A stretch of DNA of 64,000 nt from Kribbella jiaozuonensis (GTDB lineage: Bacteria > Actinomycetota > Actinomycetes > Propionibacteriales > Kribbellaceae): the NCBI RefSeq assembly GCF_005233875.1, contig NZ_SZPZ01000005.1, forward strand, positions 186,001 to 250,000, read 5' to 3'. Below, one piece after another: positions 7,682-17,847 of this stretch. A program made the position numbers and the translations under genes. Under the pieces are notes generated by a model. The model was not told where the DNA came from, made no database searches, and worked only from the letters and a program-made list of their open reading frames with translations. Each line of letters opens with the position of its first letter. The stretch's first letter is position 1.

Positions 7682-9082
7682 CTACTGACCGGTGCTCTGC
7701 GTCGTCGTACTGTCCTTGCCGCCGACGATGCCCTCAACTGCCTGGTCGTAGTTCTTCGCGGCCGCATCGGGTTGGGACTGACCGGTCATCACCGATTCCA
7801 TCGCGGTGATGATCTCGTTCGAGACCTTCGGGTACTCCGGCAGCGCGGGCCGGTAGACCGTCACCGACACCAGGTCGGTGAAGAACTGCGTGCTCGCCGA
7901 GGAGGACTTGTACGCCGCGTCGGAGGCAACGTCCTTGCGGACCGCGATCTGCGCGCCGTCGGTGGCGTACTTCGCCGCGTTCTTCTGCGTCTGCAGGGTC
8001 TTGATGAAGTCCCAGGCCGCATCGGGGTTCTTCGACTTGGCCGGGATCGCCCAGGTCCAGCCGCCGGAGAGGCTGACCTTGCCCTTACCGCCGCCGTCCT
8101 GCGTCGGCATCGCGGTCTGACCGAGCACCGTGCTCCACTGCGGCCACGGCTTGGCGCCGGACTTCAGCCAGTTGCCGTAGATCCAGGAGCCGTCGAGGTC
8201 GATCGCCAGCTTGCTCTGCGGCAGCAGCTCGGTGCCGACCTTGCTGCCCATGTTCGGGCTGAGCGCGTCCTTCGGCGACGGCGCCAAGCCCTCGGAGAAG
8301 ACGGTCTTGACGAAGTTCAGCGAGTCCTTGAAGCCCTGGCTGCCGACGACCCACTTCTTCTGGTCGAAGTTGTACAGGGTGTCCTTGGTGCCGTAGAGCA
8401 GCATCTCGAAGCCCTGCATGGCCGAGGCCTCACCCATCGGCTTGCCCGAGTACATGTTGAACGGGATCACGCCGGGCACCTTCTGCTTGATGGTGCGCGC
8501 CGCGCTGAGTACGTCGTCCCACGTCTTCGGCTGCCAGTCGGCGGGCAGGCCGGCCTTGGCAAAGATCTGCTTGTTGTACCAGAGCGCCCGGGTGTCAGTG
8601 CCGTCCGGTACGCCGTACGTCTTGCCATCCTGGCCCCGCGCCGCGCCCTTGGCGGTGTCCTCGAACTGACTCCACTGGTCCCACTTGCCGATGTAGTCGT
8701 CGAGCGGCTTCAGGTACCCCGCGGTGATGTCGGAGTTGATCAGGAAGGTGTCCTCGTAGACGATGTCCGGCGCCGTGTTCGGCGAGCGCATCATCAACTG
8801 GATCTTGGTGTAGTAGTCGTTCTCGCTGGCAACGACGGGAACGATCTCGACCTGGGATCCCGGGTGCGCGGCTTCGTACTCGGTCTTGACGCCGGTGAGG
8901 AAGTTCTTCATCACCACGCCCGGACCCCACTGCTGGTACGCGATCTTGATGTGCGCCGGACCGGAGCTCTGCGAGCCGCCGGCCTCGGGCTGCTTGGTCG
9001 TCGAGCCTTGACTACAGGCCGAGACCCCCAGCAGCAGCGCGCCCGCGGCGGCCGCTGCCATGAAACGTTTCCTTGTCACCAT
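7682..9082 (-). CDS. CUT1 sugar-binding lipoprotein
   Basis: 466-residue extracellular solute-binding protein (family 1). The N-terminus is a lipoprotein signal: RKR, a hydrophobic Ala/Leu stretch and the lipobox VSAC, so the mature protein is anchored at the outer membrane face by its cysteine. Family-type segments include 'YPKVSNEII' and 'GGWTWAIPAKSKNPDAAWDFI'. It delivers an unidentified sugar or oligosaccharide to the two permeases. The ATG was chosen because AGGTGG sits four bases upstream; a GTG three codons earlier is possible. Confidence 0.9.
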   Translation of the reverse strand: MVTRKRFMAAAAAGALLLGVSACSQGSTTKQPEAGGSQSSGPAHIKIAYQQWGPGVVMKNFLTGVKTEYEAAHPGSQVEIVPVVASENDYYTKIQLMMRSPNTAPDIVYEDTFLINSDITAGYLKPLDDYIGKWDQWSQFEDTAKGAARGQDGKTYGVPDGTDTRALWYNKQIFAKAGLPADWQPKTWDDVLSAARTIKQKVPGVIPFNMYSGKPMGEASAMQGFEMLLYGTKDTLYNFDQKKWVVGSQGFKDSLNFVKTVFSEGLAPSPKDALSPNMGSKVGTELLPQSKLAIDLDGSWIYGNWLKSGAKPWPQWSTVLGQTAMPTQDGGGKGKVSLSGGWTWAIPAKSKNPDAAWDFIKTLQTQKNAAKYATDGAQIAVRKDVASDAAYKSSSASTQFFTDLVSVTVYRPALPEYPKVSNEIITAMESVMTGQSQPDAAAKNYDQAVEGIVGGKDSTTTQSTGQ

Positions 9083-9149
9083 CAGGTCCACCTTCGGGCA
9101 ATCGTTGTCATGCCGGTACCACGGCCCAAACCCTGCGGGCTTTCTCGCG

Positions 9150-9200
9150 ACCGTAGGAGTCCTGAACAGCCGAAGTCAATGCTTGACAGACAACGTTGTC
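9150..9200 (-). promoter_or_regulatory. Promoter and LacI-type operator of the CUT1 operon
   Basis: On the minus strand TTGACT (9174-9179) and TACGGT (9150-9155) are spaced by 18 bases. Just upstream of the -35 lies the 12-base perfect palindrome GACAACGTTGTC (9189-9200), the usual form of a LacI/GalR-family operator. A related half-site GCAATCGTTGTC occurs nearer the gene (9099-9110). No LacI gene is adjacent, so the regulator is encoded elsewhere. Confidence 0.65.
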
Positions 9201-9218
9201 GCGGCAGGTACGCAGGAA

Positions 9219-9253
9219 CGCGGTGACCGGGGTGTAACGATCCGGTCACCGCG
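9219..9253 (-). terminator. Hairpin terminator
   Basis: Perfect 12-bp stem CGCGGTGACCGG / CCGGTCACCGCG with an 11-base loop, 19 bases beyond the stop of the DUF3533-like gene. It insulates the CUT1 promoter from upstream transcription. Confidence 0.7.
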
Positions 9254-9272
9254 CTGTCATACGTCTACTTTG

Positions 9273-10268
9273 TCAGGCTGCAACGGCCGACGCCTCATGT
9301 CGCGGCTGCACGGCGCGTCCTCTGGTCCGCATCGCGCCGAGTCCGCAGAGCACGACCCCGAGGAGCAGCCAGCACGCCAGTACGACGAGTGGTCTGGCCG
9401 CCCCGGCACCGTCGAAGAAGCTCACGGAACGTAGCGCCGTACCCGCTGCTCCCGGCGGCAGCAACTGCCCGAGAGTGCTCCAGCCGTTCGGCAGCATCTC
9501 CGGCGCGCTGGTCATCCCGGAGAGCGGGTTGCCGAGCAGCATCATCGTCGCGCCGCCGAGCGCGAGCCCCGCCGTACCGATCAGCCACTCGAGCCCGAGC
9601 AGGGTGAGGCTGATGGCTCCGATCGACATCGCGATGACGCCCGCGTTGCCGAGGTAGCTGCCCTCGAAAGAGCCCAGCCAGTACTGCAGTACGGCGGCCA
9701 GCGCGAGCCCGCCCGTGATCGAGAACACGATCGCGCCGACCATCCGCTTCGGCCCGGACCGCACCAGCTGGGTCAACGCGCCGGCCGCGATGATCCCGCC
9801 GAGCACGAGCGGCAGAGCTCCGGCAGCCAGTCCGGCGCCGCGCGGATCGTCCTTCGGCAGCGGGACGATATCCGTGACCTTCGCCCGGCTGTCCATCCGT
9901 GCAGATAGCTGCGTCAGCAGCTGCGCCACAACCGGTCCGCCCGCGGACGCCGTGAGTACTTCGGGTTGCGCCGAGTCGAGCACGATCGCGCCGTACGCGT
10001 CCCGGTCCTCGATCCGCTGCACGGCAGCCTGCCGATCCGGTACGGCGGTGATCTCGAAGCCGCCCGGCATCGCCTGGCCGAGCTGCGTCTTGACCTGCTC
10101 GACCGCCGGCGTCGCGCCGGACACCGCGATCGGGACGTTCCGCGGCTCGGAGCGCGCGGACGGCCAGGCGAAGGCGATCAGGAACACCGTGAGGACCGCG
10201 GTCAACAGCACGATGACGGCGATCAGGGGCGGCCGGCGACGTTCGGCCGCGTGCGCCTCAGTTGTCAT
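9273..10268 (-). CDS. ABC-2/DUF3533-like membrane protein
   Basis: 331-residue membrane protein: one N-terminal helix (about 16-36), an extracytoplasmic region of about 110 residues, then five to six helices in the C-terminal half, ending in a short basic cytoplasmic tail. This layout matches the YhgE/Pip/DUF3533 group related to ABC-2 permeases. The function is unknown; relatives are often controlled by an adjacent TetR and linked to export or phage-receptor roles. ATG start with AAGGAG upstream. Divergent from a TetR gene with paired operators between them. Confidence 0.75.
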   Translation of the reverse strand: MTTEAHAAERRRPPLIAVIVLLTAVLTVFLIAFAWPSARSEPRNVPIAVSGATPAVEQVKTQLGQAMPGGFEITAVPDRQAAVQRIEDRDAYGAIVLDSAQPEVLTASAGGPVVAQLLTQLSARMDSRAKVTDIVPLPKDDPRGAGLAAGALPLVLGGIIAAGALTQLVRSGPKRMVGAIVFSITGGLALAAVLQYWLGSFEGSYLGNAGVIAMSIGAISLTLLGLEWLIGTAGLALGGATMMLLGNPLSGMTSAPEMLPNGWSTLGQLLPPGAAGTALRSVSFFDGAGAARPLVVLACWLLLGVVLCGLGAMRTRGRAVQPRHEASAVAA

Positions 10269-10289
10269 GGCGGGAACTCCTTCGACAAG

Positions 10290-10369
10290 AAAACCGAATA
10301 ACCGTTCTTTATAGACTCGCGACGGCCTGGCGACTTGTCAAGAACGGACATTCGTTTTATGTTGCGAGC
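10290..10369 (+). promoter_or_regulatory. Divergent TetR promoter with two operator copies
   Basis: The element AAAACCGAATAACCGTTCTT (10290-10309) recurs in opposite orientation at 10340-10358 as AAGAACGGACATTCGTTTT. For the TetR gene, TTGTCA (10335-10340), a 17-base spacer and TATGTT (10358-10363) stand six bases before the GTG start, giving a likely leaderless transcript with the second operator filling the spacer. The first copy lies about 20-40 bases upstream of the divergent membrane gene. Confidence 0.7.
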
Positions 10370-10966
10370 GTGCCGAAGGTCACCGAGGAGCACCGCCTGG
10401 CCCGCCGCGAGCAGATCGTCGCCGCGGCGCGTGCCTGCATGAACGCGGAGGGTTTCCACAAGACGACGATGGCCGACGTGATCCGCGAGTCCGGCCTGTC
10501 GGCGGGCGCCGTCTACGGCTACTTCAAGAGCAAGGAGGAGATCGTCGCGGCGATCGCCGAGGACGCCCTCGGCACGGTCGACGAGCTCTTCGAGAACCTA
10601 CTCGCGTCCGACGAGCCGCTCACCCCGCTGGCCGCGCTCGAAGCCACGATCGAGCATGTCGTGCGGGTCGCCACGACCCCACCCGGAGACGTCACCCGGG
10701 TCGCGGTGCAGGCTTGGGCGGAGGCTTTGCGCAACGACTCGATCCGCGAAGTGGCGAAGGGCAAGTACTGCCAGCTCCGCAACCATTTCGTCGTGATCGC
10801 CCGCCGTGCGCAGGCCGACGGCACCCTCGACCCGGACGTCGATCCCGAGCACGTCGCGCAGGTCATGTTCAGCATGATCCCGGGATTCGTCCTGCAGCGG
10901 CTGCTGATCGGCGACATCACTCCGGCCACCTACACGGCCGGCCTGCGGGCGCTGTTGCGCTCGTAG
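10370..10966 (+). CDS. TetR family regulator
   Basis: 198-residue regulator with an N-terminal TetR helix-turn-helix: 'RREQIVAAARACMNAEGFHKTT' then 'VIRESGLSAGAVYGYFKSKEEIV'. The C-terminal helical ligand domain is of the usual length. It probably represses itself and the divergent membrane protein through the two operators. The GTG start follows from the -10 position; longer upstream readings would run through the promoter. Confidence 0.88.
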   Translation: MPKVTEEHRLARREQIVAAARACMNAEGFHKTTMADVIRESGLSAGAVYGYFKSKEEIVAAIAEDALGTVDELFENLLASDEPLTPLAALEATIEHVVRVATTPPGDVTRVAVQAWAEALRNDSIREVAKGKYCQLRNHFVVIARRAQADGTLDPDVDPEHVAQVMFSMIPGFVLQRLLIGDITPATYTAGLRALLRS

Positions 10967-11043
10967 AGGGTGGACTTTCACCCACCCCGTACGGTGGTCC
11001 AGCACCATGGGGCGGTACGTCGTTGCTCCGTAGCGTCGACGGC

Positions 11044-11825
<782 letters not shown>

Positions 11826-11829
<4 letters not shown>

Positions 11830-14291
11830 TGCGCCAAGCCATCCGCACCTTGCGCCATCGCAAGAGCGGATTCATCGCCACGTTCGTCGCGGTCGTCTTC
11901 GGTACGGCGATCGTGATGGCCTGCGGCGGCCTGATGGAGACCGGCATCCGCTCCAACGTCGAACCCCAGCGCCTGGCCGGCACCTCGCTGGTTGTCACCG
12001 GCAAGCAGTCCCACCTCCGCCCCGGCGAAGAAGACGCCACTCCCCTGCCGGAACGCGTCGGCGTCCCCGTGGATGCCCTCGCCAAGATCCGTTCCACCCA
12101 AGGCGTTTCGTCCGCCGTCGGTGACTACACCTTCCCGGCAGTCGGCCCATCGGTTGCTGAAGGCCACAACTGGTCCAGCGCCGCATTGGCTCCGTATCAC
12201 CTCACCAGCGGGCACGCGCCACGCTCCGGTGAAGTAGTGGTTTCGTCCGGTAAGCCGGGCGATCACCTTACTCTGATCGTCAACGGCGACCCCAAGACCT
12301 TCACCGTCAGCGGGATCGCCCCGACAGCAGGCACCAACGCCTTCCTCTCCGACGACGACGCCGCGCAGCTCGTCCGCAACCCGGACCGCTTCGCCGACGT
12401 CGGCGTACAAGTTGCCCCCGGCACCAACCTCGGCGACGTCAAGAAGAGCCTGGAGAAGCTGGACGGCAACCTCACCGTCCGCCAGGGCGTCGACCGCGGC
12501 CTGGCCGAGCACCCGGACGCCGAGTCTCACAAGACCGCGCTCATCGCGGTGGCCGGCTCGTTCGGCGGCATCGCGACGATGACGATGATGTTCGTCGTCG
12601 CCTCGACGCTCGCCCTGGCCGCGCAGCACCGCGAGCGCGAGTTCGCCCTCCTCCGCGGCATCGGTACGACGCCCGGTCAGGTCCGGCGGATGATCCTCGG
12701 CGAAGCACTTCTCGTCTCGCTGCCGGCCGTTGCGGTCGGAGTCATCCCGGGCACGTTCCTGGGACGGTTCCTCTTCGACCAGCTCAGCACGCACGGCGTC
12801 GCGTCGCCGGTGATCCAGTTCTCGCAGGGCTTGATCCCGTTCGCCGCCGGCGCAGGTGCCGCCGTACTCGCAGCCGTCGGTGCGGGTCTGATCGCGGCCC
12901 GGAAGTCCGCGAAGATCCGGCCGGTCGAGGCGCTCATGGAAGCGTCGCTGCAGCGGAAGTGGTTCAGCTGGATCCGGCTGCTGTTCGGCCTGCTGTTCCT
13001 CGGTGGTGGGCTCGCGCTGCTGATCGTCACCGCGACGGTGATGACCGGACCGCTCGCGGCCTCGACCGCAGGTCCGTCGATCCTCTGCTGGGCGATCGGT
13101 GTCGCGTTGCTCGGTCCGTTCTGGACCAAGGTCGTGCTCGCGTTCTGGCGGTGGCCGGTGCAGGCACTGACCCGGGTCAATGGTCGCCTCGCGATCCGCA
13201 ACCTGTCGGCGCGGTCGGTCGCGATGTCGGCCGCTGTCATGCCGGTGATGCTTGCCGTCGGAATCTCGACCGCCAACCTGTACATGCAGACCACGCAGGT
13301 ACACGCCTCCTCCGAGGCGTTCACGCGGGATCTGCGCGCCGACGCCGTACTGGTCTCGGACGCTGGTTTGTCGCCGGCACTGCTTCAGCAGGTTCGAAGC
13401 GTGCCTGGCGTGGCGAGCGCGTCGGCGTACGTCCGGAGCATCGGGGCGGTCGACGACCCGCGCAAGTCGCCGTTCGACGAGGACGGTGCGCCGGTGATCG
13501 GTGTGGACGCCCAGGGCGCGGACGGTACGGCGCCGGTCCGGCTGACGAGCGGATCGCTCGCCGGGCTGACCGGTTCGACCGTGGCGATCCCGGATTACAT
13601 GGCCACGAAGACCGGCCGTGGAGTCGGGTCGGAGGTCTCGATGACGATGGGCGACGGGACCCCGGTGAAGCTGCGGGTGGTCGCGACGTTCGCGGCGGAA
13701 CGCGGGTACGAGACGATCATGATGCCGGCGTCGTTGGTGGCCGCTCACACGACGGACGGTCTGACGAAGCAGATCCTCGTCCGCGCCGCACCAGGTGCCG
13801 ACGTACGACCGGGGCTGGCGAAGTTGGCTGCGGCTCATCCGACTGTCCAGGTGGCTGACCGCAGTACGTTGGTCGCCGCGAACGCCGAAGATCTGCAGAC
13901 GCAGGCGTGGGTCAACTACATGCTCGTCGGAATGCTGATCGCGTACACCGCGGTCTCGGTCGTCAACACGCTCGTCTCGTCGACCCTGCGCCGCCGCCGC
14001 GAGTTCGCGCTCCAACGCCTGACCGGCTCGACCCGATTCCAGGTCCTCCGCATGCTGTGGACCGAAAGCACCCTGGTCACCCTCGCCGGAGTCACGCTGG
14101 GCACCGCAGTAGCCCTGGCCTGCCTGCTCCCCTTCTCCGCGAAGGTCTCCAACAGCACGCTCCCCACCGGGCCCCTCTGGATCTACGGCGTCATCGTCGC
14201 CGCCGCCACGATCCTGACGTTCGGCTCAACCCTCCTCCCCGCAACCACAACCCTCCGCCACGCACCCACCCAACCCAGCTACAACGACTAG
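11826..14291 (+). CDS. FtsX-like ABC permease
   Basis: 821-residue membrane protein with two FtsX repeats. An N-terminal helix (about 15-37) is followed by an extracytoplasmic region of about 200 residues, a first three-helix FtsX block (about 240-400), a second extracytoplasmic region and a final three-helix block (about 690-815). It couples ATP hydrolysis by its partner to movement of the outer domains, in lipoprotein, antibiotic or peptide handling. The substrate is not evident. It starts inside the ATPase stop codon and abuts a convergent flavin reductase gene with no gap. Confidence 0.9.
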
Positions 14292-14909
14292 TTACCGGGC
14301 CGGCGTAGGTTCGGCCACCGGCTGGAGGGCGATCGTGGTGGCCTGGACGATGGCGGCGTTGGTGCGGATCCAGCTGGAGAGGACTACCTGGAGGTCCTCG
14401 AGGTCTCGTTCCTCGAGGATCACTCCGGGGACCGGCACGCTCGCGCCGAGTTCGGCGAGGACCGGGCGGAGGTGCTGGTCGGCGAGGAGCTTGTGGCTCG
14501 GGGCCGCGGAGACGGTGACCGGTACGACGACGGATCCGGCCAGCGCCGAAGGCCGCAGTACGTCGAGGAAGCTCTTCAGGAGACCGGTGTAGCTGCCCTT
14601 GTAGACCGGAGTGGCAACCACGATCACCGATGCCGACGACACCAGGTCGACCGCGCTCTCCAGTGCCGCGTGGTCCTCCTCGCCGGCGCGATCACCCTGG
14701 AAGATCGCCGGTGCGAACGTCACCAGGTCGATCAGCTCATCGATCCGGTACGGCGTACCGAGCTCGGAGGCGAGCAACTCCGCGACCGACGCCGCCGCGG
14801 CCGCCGTCCGCGAACCGGCCCGTGGATTGCCGACCACCGTGACCACGGACTGCGGCCAGACCGGCGCATCCTGGGGCACGACCTGCGACTCGAACGCGAC
14901 TGAGGGCAT
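14292..14909 (-). CDS. NAD(P)H-dependent FMN reductase
   Basis: 205-residue flavodoxin-like reductase. 'VVGNPRAGSRT' (about 24-34) is the FMN phosphate loop, 'VATPVYKGSYTGLLKSFLDVL' is the conserved PxYxGS motif of the SsuE/MsuE group. These cytoplasmic enzymes supply reduced FMN to monooxygenases; no monooxygenase is adjacent. The ATG chosen has AGGAG nine bases upstream; a TTG at 14957 and an ATG at 14930 are earlier in-frame options. Confidence 0.82.
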   Translation of the reverse strand: MPSVAFESQVVPQDAPVWPQSVVTVVGNPRAGSRTAAAAASVAELLASELGTPYRIDELIDLVTFAPAIFQGDRAGEEDHAALESAVDLVSSASVIVVATPVYKGSYTGLLKSFLDVLRPSALAGSVVVPVTVSAAPSHKLLADQHLRPVLAELGASVPVPGVILEERDLEDLQVVLSSWIRTNAAIVQATTIALQPVAEPTPAR

Positions 14910-14968
14910 CTGACCCAACTCCTGAGGCATCGGCAGTGATACCTCGAGCGTAGTCAAAGTCGAGCGCG

Positions 14969-15643
14969 CTACTTGACTTTCTCAGGATCTGAACGCCCGC
15001 GCAGCTTCACGACCACGAACCACACCACAGCGGCGACCGCGCCGGCTATCACCAGCTTCTGGAACACCCCGACCCCCGACTCGACCAGATGCCACCGCTC
15101 GCCGAGCTGGTAACCGGCCAGGATCAGCACCGAGTTCCACACCAGGCTCCCGAGCGCGGTCAGCGGCAGGAACAGTGCGACCCGCATCCGCTCCACCCCG
15201 GCCGGCACCGAGATCAGGCTCCGGACGACCGGAACCAGCCGCCCGATCAGCACCGCCTTGGGACCGTGCCGCAGGAACCACTCCTCGGCCTTGTCGACGT
15301 CAGCCACCTTCACCAACGGCAACTTCCCGGCGATCGCGCGAGTCCGATCCCGCCCGAGCGCCCGGCCCACGCCGTACAAGGCGAGCGCACCGACGACCGA
15401 CCCCAGCGTGGTGAACACGATCGCGCTGACCAGCCCGAGATCACCCCGCGCCGCCGCGAACCCGGCCAGCGGCAGGATCACCTCACTCGGCAACGGCGGG
15501 AAGAGATTCTCCAGCGCGACCGCCAGCCCGGCACCCGCCGGTCCCATTCGCTCCATGAGATCGATCGCCCACCCGGCCACTCCACCGGTCGGCTCATGCG
15601 TCGCCTGCAGCGCGGTCATCATCACCTGATCCGTCGTCATCAT
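14969..15643 (-). CDS. DedA family membrane protein
   Basis: 224-residue membrane protein with about five hydrophobic segments. 'ALENLFPPLPSEVILPLAGFAAARG' is the DedA motif with the conserved E and PP(L)PSE, and 'FLRHGPKAVLIGRLVPVVRSLISVPAGVERM' is the second signature with G-R-x-x-P. Relatives (now DedA/VTT domain) are proton-coupled lipid flippases or scramblases. No ribosome site is visible; TAGCGT lies seven bases before the ATG, which suggests a leaderless transcript. Confidence 0.88.
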   Translation of the reverse strand: MMTTDQVMMTALQATHEPTGGVAGWAIDLMERMGPAGAGLAVALENLFPPLPSEVILPLAGFAAARGDLGLVSAIVFTTLGSVVGALALYGVGRALGRDRTRAIAGKLPLVKVADVDKAEEWFLRHGPKAVLIGRLVPVVRSLISVPAGVERMRVALFLPLTALGSLVWNSVLILAGYQLGERWHLVESGVGVFQKLVIAGAVAAVVWFVVVKLRGRSDPEKVK

Positions 15644-15754
15644 GGGTGCGACGCTAGGTCCGCGGATGCGCCGCACACACTGGAGCCACCCACCGTACCG
15701 ACCGGGGGAAAACCCCCGCTGTGAAAGGATTGACCGACGATAGAAAGGGTTCTG

Positions 15755-16492
15755 ATGACAGTCGAGCACGCTCCCCGGATCAGCACGCACCCGTCGCGCG
15801 AAGAGCTCGGCCGGGCCGCGGCCACCGCAGCCGCCGAGCAGATCCGCAAGGCGATCGCAGCGACCGGACGCGCGCGGATCATGCTGGCCGCCGCACCGAG
15901 CCAGACCGCGACGCTCGCGGCCCTCGCCGTGGAGCCGGACATCGACTGGACCCGCGTCGAGTGCTTCCACATGGACGAGTACGTCGACCTGTCGCCGGAC
16001 GCCCCGCAGTCGTTCCGGAACTGGCTGCATCGGAGCTTCTTCGATCAGGTGCCGCAGGCAACCTTCCACCCGATGGCGCCGGAAGCCGGCCCGGACGGCT
16101 ACGCGGAGCTGATGGGCGACGAGCCGTTCGACCTCGTCCTGTTCGGGCTCGGCGTCAACGGCCACCTGGCCTTCAACGACCCGCCCGCCGACTTCGACGA
16201 CCCGCGCGCCGCGAAGATCGTCGCGCTGGACGAGACCAGCCGCCGCCAGCAGGTCGACGAGGGCAACTTCGCCACGATGGACGACGTACCCACCCACGCC
16301 GTCACGGTGACGATCCCCCGCCTGCTCAACGCGCAGGCTCTCATCGGCTCGGTCCCCGGATCAGTCAAGCGACAGGCCGTCCACGACACCCTCACGCAGC
16401 CGATCAGCCCCGACTATCCCGGCACGGCGCTGCGCACCCACGCCGACATACAGCTCTTCCTCGACACAGAATCAGCCAACGCCGAGGTGTAG
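15755..16492 (+). CDS. nagB: Glucosamine-6-phosphate deaminase-like protein
   Basis: 245-residue cytoplasmic enzyme of the NagB/RpiA fold. 'ECFHMDEYVDLSPDAPQSFRNWL' and 'DLVLFGLGVNGHLAFNDPP' match the substrate-binding and active-site loops of glucosamine-6-phosphate deaminase, including the GxNGHxAFNxP signature. It would turn GlcN6P into fructose-6-phosphate and ammonia, feeding chitin or GlcNAc breakdown. AAGGG stands five bases before the ATG. Its 3' end overlaps that of the convergent SDR by 21 bases. A sugar-isomerase-like relative remains possible. Confidence 0.82.
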   Translation: MTVEHAPRISTHPSREELGRAAATAAAEQIRKAIAATGRARIMLAAAPSQTATLAALAVEPDIDWTRVECFHMDEYVDLSPDAPQSFRNWLHRSFFDQVPQATFHPMAPEAGPDGYAELMGDEPFDLVLFGLGVNGHLAFNDPPADFDDPRAAKIVALDETSRRQQVDEGNFATMDDVPTHAVTVTIPRLLNAQALIGSVPGSVKRQAVHDTLTQPISPDYPGTALRTHADIQLFLDTESANAEV

Positions 16493-17215
16493 ACCGCCGG
16501 ACGCATCCACCACCTGACCCGTGATCCACCGCGCCTCGGGTGAGGCCAGGAACGCGACCACCTCGGCGACATCCTCACCGCTGCCCAGCCGGCCGAGCGC
16601 GGTGTGACTGACGATCAGCTCCGACAACCCCGGAGTCTCGAAGATCGCCCCGTTCGCCTCGGTTCGCGTCGCGCCCGGCGCCACAGCGTTCACCGTGATG
16701 CTCCGACGACCAAGCTCTTGCGCCAGCGTGCGAGTCATCGTCTCGACGGCGCCCTTCGTCATCGCGAACGAGGTCTGCGTCGGGTTCGCCATCCGGGTCG
16801 CGACCGAAGAGACCGAGATGATCCGCCCTCCGTCGGCCAATACCGGCAGCAGCCGCTGGATCAGGAAGTACGGCGCGCGCACGTTCACCGCCATCAACCG
16901 ATCGAACGCTTCCACCGAGTCCGTACCGATCGGCCCGGCCGGCGGCGCCGCGGCGTTGTTCACCAACACGTCCAGCCGTCGACCCGACAGCCCCGCAGCC
17001 AGTTGCTCAACCACGGCGTCGGCATCCCCCGGCACACCAAGCTCGGCCCCGATCACGAACCCGCGACCACCGATCCGCTCGAGCGTCTCCTCCGCGCCGG
17101 CCTTGTCCTGGTTGTAATGCACCGCCACCTCGGCCCCCGCCGCAGCCAGCCGCTCGGCGATCGCCCGCCCGATGCCGCGCGACGCACCCGTCACCAACGC
17201 AACCCTGTCATTCAT
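16472..17215 (-). CDS. SDR family oxidoreductase with Phe at the Tyr position
   Basis: 247-residue SDR with an intact nucleotide loop TGASRGIG (residues 9-16), 'VLVNNAAAPP' and the active-site region 'SVSSVATRMANPTQTSFAMTKGAVETM'. The YxxxK motif is F-A-M-T-K, so the catalytic tyrosine is phenylalanine; Ser and Lys remain. It ends with the classical 'WITGQVVDASGG' tail. Divergent from a TetR gene with 33 bases between the starts, so the TetR protein most likely controls it. Confidence 0.82.
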   Translation of the reverse strand: MNDRVALVTGASRGIGRAIAERLAAAGAEVAVHYNQDKAGAEETLERIGGRGFVIGAELGVPGDADAVVEQLAAGLSGRRLDVLVNNAAAPPAGPIGTDSVEAFDRLMAVNVRAPYFLIQRLLPVLADGGRIISVSSVATRMANPTQTSFAMTKGAVETMTRTLAQELGRRSITVNAVAPGATRTEANGAIFETPGLSELIVSHTALGRLGSGEDVAEVVAFLASPEARWITGQVVDASGGLHLGVG

Positions 17216-17248
17216 GTTAGAAACTATCATGTTGTTAGTATCTACCAC
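17216..17248. promoter_or_regulatory. Divergent SDR/TetR control region
   Basis: Only 33 bases separate the two start codons. ACTA-N9-TAGT forms an inverted repeat near the centre. TAGTAT (17236-17241) stands seven bases before the TetR ATG, giving a likely leaderless promoter. On the other strand TAGTTT lies five bases before the SDR start. A dimeric TetR bound here would block both genes. Confidence 0.5.
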
Positions 17249-17809
17249 ATGAGCTTGAGGGACCGCCAGCGCGCCGACACCCGGCAACGCATCCAGCGCC
17301 AGGCACTCCGCCTGTTCAGCGACCAGGGGTACGACGCGACCACGGTCAACCAGGTGGCCGACGCGGCCGGCGTCTCGGCGATGACCGTCTACCGGAACTT
17401 CCCCACCAAGGAAGACCTCGTCCTGTACGACGACTTCGACCAACTGGCCGCAACTTCGATCGCGGACCTCCCGCCGACCGGGGCCCTCACCGACCGCATC
17501 GGCCGCGCCATCCTCGCCACCCTCGATCAGGCGAGCACGGACCTCCTCCTCGTCCGCCTACAGCTGATGATCTCGACGCCGGCCCTGCAAGCCCGCCACC
17601 TGGACAGCCAGTTCCGCCTGCAGAACGCGTTCGTCACAGCAATCTGCGCCGACGACCCCACCCTCGAGTACGCCGCCCAAGCAGCCGCCAGCGCCTGCCT
17701 GGGCGTAACCCATGTCGCACTGCTCCGCTGGGCCGCCGCCAACGGCGAACCCAACCTGCCCAACCTCTTCCGCGAGGCCTTCGCGGCCACCTTCGGGCAC
17801 ACGCTCTGA
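17249..17809 (+). CDS. TetR family regulator
   Basis: 186-residue regulator. The N-terminal HTH 'TRQRIQRQALRLFSDQGYDATTVNQVADAAGVSAMTVYRNFPTKEDLV' region is canonical, and the C-terminal domain resembles the MftR-like helical ligand-binding type ('ACLGVTHVALLRWAAANG'). It is divergent from the SDR and probably represses both genes. Confidence 0.88.
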   Translation: MSLRDRQRADTRQRIQRQALRLFSDQGYDATTVNQVADAAGVSAMTVYRNFPTKEDLVLYDDFDQLAATSIADLPPTGALTDRIGRAILATLDQASTDLLLVRLQLMISTPALQARHLDSQFRLQNAFVTAICADDPTLEYAAQAAASACLGVTHVALLRWAAANGEPNLPNLFREAFAATFGHTL

Positions 17810-17824
17810 ACAGCGTGAAAAGTG

Positions 17825-17847
17825 AGGAATCGGGTTATATTCCTGGT
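17825..17847 (+). promoter_or_regulatory. Autoregulatory operator and -10 of the ArsR gene
   Basis: Inverted repeat AGGAAT (17825-17830) / ATTCCT (17839-17844) with an 8-base spacer. The -10-like TATATT (17836-17841) is inside it and lies six bases before the ATG, so the ArsR product could shut off its own leaderless promoter. Confidence 0.5.

Noticed and set aside
9062..9071. GAAACGTTTC, a LacI-type palindrome
   Set aside because: It lies inside the signal-peptide codons (Lys-Arg-Phe) of the binding protein, a very common residue run; a second operator is possible but coding constraint explains it.
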